Source of the DNA: Desulfobulbaceae bacterium
Lineage (GTDB): Bacteria; Desulfobacterota; Desulfobulbia; Desulfobulbales; Desulfobulbaceae
Direction of reading: 5' to 3'
Assembly (NCBI GenBank): GCA_011322715.1
Contig: DRLX01000520.1
Span: 1-5,908 of the forward strand
Length of the DNA stretch: 5,908 nucleotides
Shown here: in pieces, positions 1-4,141 of the stretch
Position numbering within the stretch: position 1 is the first letter of the stretch
How the letters are laid out: every line of letters starts with the position of its first letter
Program-made: the position numbers and the translations under genes
The notes under the pieces: generated by a model
The model's database searches: none
The model's input: only the letters and a program-made list of their open reading frames with translations
Told to the model about the DNA's origin: nothing

Positions 1-913
1 AAGCCAGATTAAGGATCGCCACCTGTTTGAATTTATAGCGGTGCAGTTCATCCACGCCCTGCGTCAAGTTTTCTTCATTTACCTTAAAAATATGATGAAC
101 CTGATACAGAAAGAGGACAAACAAAAACCCATAGATGAAAAGGGATAGCTCCGCCCCGAGAATATTCATATTTTCTGGCCCGAGTTTCCAGGTTAACAAC
201 GCCAGCGTTAAAAACAACGGGGCCTTCATGATGATATAAAGAATCAAATCCTGAGGTGTACTGATCTCCATGGCCCCTGCTTTCTTGGGCTTGAAATACG
301 TCGCGCCTTTGGGGGTGTTGCGGACTGTGATGTAAAAAATAACCGAATAAATCAGAGCAATCACGCCCGTAGAGCCAATGGCATAACGCCAGCCCGATTC
401 ACCGCCGAATATCAAGGCGATCGTGGGCAGGGAAAGGGCGGCGGCCGCCGAACCGAAATTCCCCCAACCACCATATATGCCTTCTGCCAAACCCACCGTT
501 TTCACTGGGAACCACTCACTAATCAGGCGAATACCAATCACAAAACCGGCGCCGACAAAGCCCATCAGGAACCGGGCAAGGGCCAGCGTCTCAAAGGTTT
601 CGGCCAAGGCAAAAAAGAAACACAGGAAACTGGACATAAACAACAGGGCAGAAAAAACCGCCCGGGGGCCAAACCGATCAACAAACATGCCAATGATGAC
701 CCGCGCCGGAATTGTCAGGGCTACATTCAATATTAAAATGGCCGTCACTTGTTGCTTATCCAGACCAAGGTCTTCCCTGATCATGGCCATTAAGGGCGCA
801 TGGTTAAACCATACGACAAAACTGATAAAAAAGGCCATCCACGAAAGGTGGAGCGTTTTGGTCCTCCCCCTAAAAGACAAGAGATTTATTTTCTGGGCAG
901 AGGGTACAGGCAT
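1..913 (-). CDS. narK: NarK/NNP-family nitrate/nitrite MFS transporter, N-terminal 304 residues (3' end outside window)
   Basis: This is an inner-membrane major facilitator of the nitrate/nitrite porter (NNP) family, moving nitrate and/or nitrite across the cytoplasmic membrane. My reverse-strand translation is open from the ATG at 913-911 to the left edge (304 codons). Hydrophobic segments fall near residues 24-43, 56-77, 86-104, 111-130, 144-169, 178-197, 223-242 and 252-272, so about eight helices are present of the usual twelve. The MFS motif A (G75-x3-D79-R80-x-G82-x-R84) follows helix 2. Arg71 in helix 2 (PARVIIG) corresponds by motif to the substrate-binding arginine of NarK. The NNP nitrate signature appears as GGWGNFGSA (149-156 region). 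The start is set by AAAGGA seven bases upstream; the out-of-frame ATG at 920-918 abuts that site. The gene is divergent from nirB and has its own sigma-54-type promoter. The family is certain. Whether it takes up nitrate, exports nitrite or exchanges them cannot be read here, and nasA would be an equally valid symbol. Confidence 0.93.
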   Translation of the reverse strand, partial: MPVPSAQKINLLSFRGRTKTLHLSWMAFFISFVVWFNHAPLMAMIREDLGLDKQQVTAILILNVALTIPARVIIGMFVDRFGPRAVFSALLFMSSFLCFFFALAETFETLALARFLMGFVGAGFVIGIRLISEWFPVKTVGLAEGIYGGWGNFGSAAAALSLPTIALIFGGESGWRYAIGSTGVIALIYSVIFYITVRNTPKGATYFKPKKAGAMEISTPQDLILYIIMKAPLFLTLALLTWKLGPENMNILGAELSLFIYGFLFVLFLYQVHHIFKVNEENLTQGVDELHRYKFKQVAILNLA

Positions 914-920
914 TATTCAT

Positions 921-926
921 TCCTTT
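921..926 (-). promoter_or_regulatory. Ribosome binding site of the transporter gene
   Basis: On the minus strand AAAGGA lies seven bases before the ATG at 913-911. A second ATG at 920-918 directly touches the site and opens a different frame that stops at 872-870, so this spacing decides the start in favour of 913. Confidence 0.75.
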
Positions 927-985
927 AAATACTAATCCAAACGAACCTGTCATGGACGGCTCATTCATACGTCGGGGTAGATTGG

Positions 986-1001
986 AGCAAATAACGTGCC
1001 A
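986..1001 (-). promoter_or_regulatory. Sigma-54 (-24/-12) promoter driving the transporter gene
   Basis: Read on the minus strand, the sequence is TGGCAC-GTTAT-TTGCT. It matches the RpoN consensus TGGCAC-N5-TTGCW completely, with the invariant GG and GC doublets exactly ten bases apart. Taking the C of the -12 GC (position 987) as reference, transcription would start near 975, giving a leader of about 62 nt before the ATG at 913. Nitrogen-assimilation genes are classical sigma-54 targets, which supports the call. It is a sequence match only, with no experimental start. Confidence 0.82.
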
Positions 1002-1050
1002 GAAATGTTGCGCCGCAATATAAATTGTATTTTCATTATGGAGCTTAAGG

Positions 1051-1073
1051 TTTTAGGGGGGATTACCCAAAAA
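1051..1073. repeat. Imperfect inverted repeat with G-run and C-run arms
   Basis: TTTTAGGG at 1051-1058 faces CCCAAAAA at 1066-1073 across a 7-base spacer, with one mismatch. It could be a minor operator or a chance product of the AT-rich background. I do not recognise it as a NarL, FNR or NtrC site. Confidence 0.3.
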
Positions 1074-1084
1074 CAATACATATC

Positions 1085-1097
1085 TAAGGCCTTGATA
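1085..1097 (-). promoter_or_regulatory. IHF-type binding site on the transporter side
   Basis: On the minus strand this reads TATCAAGGCCTTA, an exact match to the IHF consensus WATCAANNNNTTR. A run of six A residues lies on the 5' side of the core on the same strand (complement of 1107-1112), as in strong IHF sites that have an A-tract flank. It sits about 110-120 bases upstream of the predicted transporter start, between promoter and dyad, where IHF commonly bends DNA to bring an enhancer-bound activator to sigma-54 polymerase. Confidence 0.55.
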
Positions 1098-1109
1098 TTC
1101 AGCTGGTTT

Positions 1110-1137
1110 TTTAGGCTAAATCCTACATTAGCCTAAA
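1110..1137. repeat. Perfect 10-bp inverted repeat, candidate shared enhancer/operator
   Basis: TTTAGGCTAA (1110-1119) and its exact reverse complement TTAGCCTAAA (1128-1137) flank the 8-base spacer ATCCTACA. Centre-to-centre separation of the arms is 18 bp, a little under two helical turns, which fits a dimeric DNA-binding protein. The centre is about 149 bases from the predicted transporter start and about 173 bases from the predicted nirB start. It does not match the NtrC pattern (GCAC-N7-GTGC), so the binding protein is unknown. A transcription terminator is unlikely because no gene ends here, although an RNA from either strand would fold into the same AT-rich stem. Confidence 0.6.
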
Positions 1138-1249
1138 TTTTAATCATACAAGCCATGCGCCTAGTAATTAATCTTTTTTATTCGCACCTGCACAATAATT
1201 AAGAAACTCCAGGCCAAGATCACCCCTGAAAATGATGAGTTTTGTTTAA

Positions 1250-1262
1250 AATCAAGACCTTG
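1250..1262 (+). promoter_or_regulatory. IHF-type binding site on the nirB side
   Basis: AATCAAGACCTTG is an exact match to the IHF consensus WATCAANNNNTTR, preceded by an AT-rich stretch (1231-1249) as favoured by IHF. It ends eight bases before the -24 element of the nirB sigma-54 promoter and is centred near -40 relative to the predicted start, a plausible location for a bend between enhancer and promoter. Confidence 0.55.
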
Positions 1263-1269
1263 GGCGTTC

Positions 1270-1285
1270 TGGCATAAAGCTTGCT
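1270..1285 (+). promoter_or_regulatory. Sigma-54 (-24/-12) promoter driving the nirB-nirD-nitrate reductase operon
   Basis: TGGCAT-AAAGC-TTGCT matches the RpoN consensus TGGCAC-N5-TTGCW with one substitution (T for C at the sixth base). The essential GG (1271-1272) and GC (1283-1284) doublets are spaced exactly ten bases apart. The predicted start is near 1296, giving a leader of about 61 nt before the nirB ATG. An upstream IHF-type site and the divergent sigma-54 match support it. Confidence 0.75.
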
Positions 1286-1303
1286 AGATAGGAAGGTGCC
1301 GCA

Positions 1304-1337
1304 GGGCAATGATATGTAGCCCGCGCGCAAGATGCCC
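1304..1337 (+). promoter_or_regulatory. Possible alternative hairpins in the nirB leader
   Basis: GGGC at 1304-1307 can pair with GCCC at 1319-1322, or as GGGCA (1304-1308) with TGCCC at 1333-1337; the two pairings exclude each other. The stems are only 4-5 bp and no poly-U run follows, so this is not a terminator. The hexanucleotide-loop pair expected of a NasT/NasR antitermination leader was not found. It may be structure of no consequence. Confidence 0.2.
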
Positions 1338-1343
1338 AACAGT

Positions 1344-1350
1344 AAAAGAG
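1344..1350 (+). promoter_or_regulatory. Ribosome binding site of nirB
   Basis: AAAAGAG lies six bases before the ATG at 1357. This favours 1357 over an in-frame ATG at 1309, which would add 16 residues without family resemblance. Confidence 0.55.
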
Positions 1351-1356
1351 ATTAAT

Positions 1357-3792
1357 ATGAAGAAAAAACTTGTTATTATCGGGAACGGCATGGCCGGGAT
1401 GAGAGCTTTGGAAGAGCTTCTGAAAATTGCCCCCAAAGAGTATGACGTTACCGTTTTTGGTGCCGAACCCCATGTCAACTATAACAGAATTATGTTGTCT
1501 CCGGTTTTGGCGGGGGAACAAAAATTTGACGACATCGTCATCAATGATCAGGCCTGGTATGACGACAATGACATCACCCTGTTTTCCGGCGAGAAAATTA
1601 CCGCCATCAATCGACCCAACAAAACAATTATCAGTGATAATGACCGGATCATCCCTTATGACACCCTGTGGATTGCGACAGGCTCAGATCCCTTTATCAT
1701 TCCGGTGCCGGGAAAGGAATTGGACGGTGTTGTTACCTTCCGCGACATAAAAGACGTTGATGAAATGATTGAAGCGTCAAACACCTATGAAAACGCCGTT
1801 GTGATTGGCGGCGGCTTGCTGGGGCTGGAGGCGGCTTATGGATTAAAGCAAAATGGCATGAATGTCACGGTCATTCATTTGGCCGATACCCTGATGGAAC
1901 GTCAGCTTGACGAAGCCGCCGGCTACCTGCTGAAATCTGATCTGGAAAGCAGGGGCATCACTATCCTGACAGAGGCAAACACCAAAGAGCTAATCGGCAA
2001 GGACCGTGTAGAGGCCATAAAACTGGCCGATGGCACGACCATTCCGGCTGACCTTGTTGTCATGGCGGTCGGTATTCGGCCCAGCATTTCCCTCGCTCAA
2101 AAAGCGGGGATCGACTGTAACCGGGGGGTGGTTGTCAATGATCACCTGCAAACGTCTGACCCGGATATTTTCGCAGTGGGGGAATGTGCGGAACATCGAG
2201 GACAGGTTTACGGTCTGGTATCCCCGCTCTATGAAATGGGCCGGGCACTGGCAGGGTTCATGGCAGGTTATAACAGCCACTACAGAGGCTCCGTCACCAG
2301 CACAAAACTGAAAGTAACCGGGGTTGAACTTTTTTCAGCCGGAGATTTTAGCGGCGGCAAAGGCACCGAAGACATTGTCCTCAGAGATGCCCGGCGCGGT
2401 GTCTACAAACGGCTGGTGCTAAAGGATGATCGCATTATCGGCACTGTCCTCTATGGCGATGTGACCGATGGCCCATGGTATTTCCAGCTCCTGAAAGACA
2501 AGGATAAAATTGATGACATCCGGGATCACCTGATCTTTGGTCAGTCCCTTGCCATGGGAGATACCGCCGTGGACCCCCTGGCGGCCGTTACAGCATTGCC
2601 CCTTGAGGCAGAAATTTGCGGCTGTAACGGCGTATCAAAAGGCACCATCATCAGCGCCATCAACGAAAAGGGCCTGACCAGCCTCGACAAGGTCCGCGCC
2701 CATACCAAAGCCTCGGCCAGCTGTGGCTCCTGCACCCATCTGGTGGAGCAGGTCATGGCGCTGACCCTTGGTGACGGCTATGAGGCCCCCACCGCAACCC
2801 CCATGTGTGGCTGTACCGACCACACCCACGATGATGTACGGCATCTGATCCTGCTCAACACACTCAGGGAAATTCCCGCCGTCATGCAGGCCTTGCAATG
2901 GAAAACACCCAACGGCTGTTCCAAATGCCGGCCCGCCCTGAACTATTACTTGATTGCCGCATGGCCCGGCGAATATAAGGATGATTACCAATCCCGCTAT
3001 ATCAATGAACGGGTCCATGCCAATATCCAGAAGGATGGCACCTATAGCGTAATCCCCCGCATGTGGGGCGGATTGACAAACCCCGCGGAACTGCGGGCGA
3101 TCGCAGATGTGGTTGATAAATTCAATATCCCCACCGTCAAAGTTACCGGCGGTCAGCGTATTAACCTTCTGGGCATTGAAAAACAAAACCTGCCCGGTGT
3201 CTGGGCCGACCTGAACGCCGCCGGTATGGTCTCCGGCCATGCTTATGGCAAATCCCTGCGCACGGTGAAGACCTGCGTTGGTCAGGAATGGTGTCGGTTC
3301 GGCACCCAGATGTCCATGGGCATGGGGGTAGAGCTGGAAAAAATGACCTGGGGCAGCTGGACGCCCCATAAGTTTAAAATGGCGGTCAGCGGCTGTCCCC
3401 GCAACTGCGCCGAGGCGACCATCAAGGATTTCGGGGTTGTGGCCGTGGACAGCGGGTGGGAGCTTCATGTGGGCGGCAATGGCGGCATGCATGTGAAAGC
3501 CTGCGATCTATTATGCAAGGTAGAGACCGACCAGGAGGTCAAAGACTATGCCGCCGCCTTCATGCAGCTCTATCGGGAAGAAGGTCATTATCTGGAACGC
3601 ACCGCCCCGTGGGTGGACCGTGTCGGGTTGGACAGTATTAAGAAGCGTATCGTTGACGACCCCGTGAACCGCAAGAAACTGATCGAACGCTTCCATATTT
3701 CTCAAATGGGCAATCAGGAAGACCCGTGGGCCGAACGGGCGCAAGACAGCGTCCATGCCCATGAATTTAAACCTCTCGCAGATGTAGGATAG
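1357..3792 (+). CDS. nirB: Assimilatory NAD(P)H nitrite reductase, large subunit
   Basis: This cytoplasmic enzyme reduces nitrite to ammonium in six electron steps, with electrons passing from NAD(P)H through FAD and Fe-S clusters to sirohaem. The protein is 811 residues, near the usual length for NirB. In order it has an FAD-binding Rossmann motif (GNGMAG, 9-14), an NAD(P)H motif (GGGLLG, 151-156), and the second FAD motif ending DIFAVGEC (270-277). Two BFD-type [2Fe-2S] domains follow (Cys421/423/456/459 and Cys484/486/521/524). The C-terminal nitrite/sulphite reductase half carries the [4Fe-4S]-sirohaem ligands Cys640, Cys646, Cys680 and Cys684 (TCVGQEWC and SGCPRNC). All expected ligands are present. 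The start at 1357 has the best ribosome site and places the Rossmann fold at the N-terminus. The gene begins the operon downstream of a sigma-54-type promoter. In Paracoccus/Klebsiella naming it would be nasB. Sirohaem synthesis genes are not in the window. Confidence 0.97.
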   Translation: MKKKLVIIGNGMAGMRALEELLKIAPKEYDVTVFGAEPHVNYNRIMLSPVLAGEQKFDDIVINDQAWYDDNDITLFSGEKITAINRPNKTIISDNDRIIPYDTLWIATGSDPFIIPVPGKELDGVVTFRDIKDVDEMIEASNTYENAVVIGGGLLGLEAAYGLKQNGMNVTVIHLADTLMERQLDEAAGYLLKSDLESRGITILTEANTKELIGKDRVEAIKLADGTTIPADLVVMAVGIRPSISLAQKAGIDCNRGVVVNDHLQTSDPDIFAVGECAEHRGQVYGLVSPLYEMGRALAGFMAGYNSHYRGSVTSTKLKVTGVELFSAGDFSGGKGTEDIVLRDARRGVYKRLVLKDDRIIGTVLYGDVTDGPWYFQLLKDKDKIDDIRDHLIFGQSLAMGDTAVDPLAAVTALPLEAEICGCNGVSKGTIISAINEKGLTSLDKVRAHTKASASCGSCTHLVEQVMALTLGDGYEAPTATPMCGCTDHTHDDVRHLILLNTLREIPAVMQALQWKTPNGCSKCRPALNYYLIAAWPGEYKDDYQSRYINERVHANIQKDGTYSVIPRMWGGLTNPAELRAIADVVDKFNIPTVKVTGGQRINLLGIEKQNLPGVWADLNAAGMVSGHAYGKSLRTVKTCVGQEWCRFGTQMSMGMGVELEKMTWGSWTPHKFKMAVSGCPRNCAEATIKDFGVVAVDSGWELHVGGNGGMHVKACDLLCKVETDQEVKDYAAAFMQLYREEGHYLERTAPWVDRVGLDSIKKRIVDDPVNRKKLIERFHISQMGNQEDPWAERAQDSVHAHEFKPLADVG

Positions 3793-3793
3793 G

Positions 3794-4141
3794 ATGATGA
3801 CACAGAACTGGATTGAAATCGGACAATTGGATGACATCCCATACCTCGGCTCCCGTGTTGTAAAAACGGGCGGCACCGATATTGCCATTTTCAAAACGGC
3901 AACCGGCGCGATTTTTGCCCTCGAAGACAAATGCCCTCATAAAGGCGGCCCCCTGTCTCAGGGCATTGTCCATGGCAAAAGTGTCTCCTGTCCCTTGCAT
4001 AACTGGAATATTTCTCTGGAAAATGGTGAAGCCCTTGGGGCGGATAAAGGCTGCAGCCATGTGATCCTTACCCAGATCCGGGGAGACAAAGTATATCTGG
4101 AGTTCCCCCGTCAATCCAAGGCAACCGGTACGGATGGTTAA
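3794..4141 (+). CDS. nirD: Nitrite reductase small subunit, Rieske-type [2Fe-2S] protein
   Basis: This is the small partner of NirB, a cytoplasmic protein with a Rieske fold of 115 residues. Unlike E. coli NirD, which lacks the cluster ligands, it keeps the full pattern: Cys47-x-His49 (CPHKGG) and Cys66-x2-His69 (CPLHNW), sixteen residues apart. It should therefore bind a [2Fe-2S] cluster and transfer electrons. In Paracoccus the comparable protein, NasG, is proposed to pass electrons between the NADH-dependent nitrite reductase and the nitrate reductase, and the gene order here fits that role. It starts one base after the nirB stop. Two tandem ATGs (3794 and 3797) are possible; AGGA at 3786-3789 is spaced 4 and 7 bases from them, so the second may be the real start, shortening the protein by one residue. 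Its end overlaps the next gene by 8 bases. Confidence 0.95.
   Translation: MMTQNWIEIGQLDDIPYLGSRVVKTGGTDIAIFKTATGAIFALEDKCPHKGGPLSQGIVHGKSVSCPLHNWNISLENGEALGADKGCSHVILTQIRGDKVYLEFPRQSKATGTDG

Larger units (their letters stand above)
914..1356. other. Divergent intergenic control region between the transporter and nirB
   Basis: About 440 bases without a convincing gene, clearly more AT-rich than the flanking coding sequence. In order it holds the transporter leader, a minus-strand sigma-54 promoter match, a weak G/C-tract inverted repeat, an IHF-type site, a perfect 10-bp dyad, a stretch with no recognised site (1138-1249), a second IHF-type site, a plus-strand sigma-54 promoter match and the nirB leader. 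No rho-independent terminator is needed or seen, because both transcription units leave this region. The only NtrC-like sequence is an isolated GCACC/TGCAC pair at 1184-1193, without the inverted partner that a full NtrC site needs. Confidence 0.85.

Noticed and set aside
423..935. 170-codon plus-strand reading frame
   Set aside because: It lies opposite the transporter gene, is rich in Arg/Lys/Pro with no domain pattern, and is an antisense shadow of a clearly conserved membrane protein.
870..968. A 32-codon minus-strand reading frame starting at 968 and overlapping the transporter start, containing a C-x2-C motif
   Set aside because: Its ATG would lie only about 7 nt from the predicted transcript start with no ribosome site, and the transporter frame explains the sequence downstream. 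Kept only as a remote leader-peptide possibility.
1016..1027. Short dyad CAAT-ATAA-ATTG, considered as an NtrX-like site
   Set aside because: Four-base arms in AT-rich DNA are expected by chance, and the CAA/TTG spacing is six, outside the 3-5 usually given for NtrX.
1184..1193. NtrC-like half-sites GCACC and TGCAC
   Set aside because: They are direct and overlapping, without an inverted GTGC partner at the required spacing, so no full NtrC site can be claimed.
1242..1255. FNR-like box TTGTT-TAAA-ATCAA upstream of nirB
   Set aside because: It differs at one key base from TTGAT-N4-ATCAA, and its right half is part of the exact IHF match. No well-placed sigma-70 -10 element accompanies it. 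Anaerobic control remains possible but is not supported.
1309..1356. Upstream in-frame start for nirB adding 16 residues
   Set aside because: The added residues have no family resemblance, and the ATG at 1357 has a well-spaced purine-rich ribosome site and places the Rossmann motif at the expected N-terminal position.
2635..3492. 285-codon minus-strand reading frame opposite nirB
   Set aside because: It is a by-product of GC bias at third codon positions in nirB; all conserved NirB ligands lie on the other strand.
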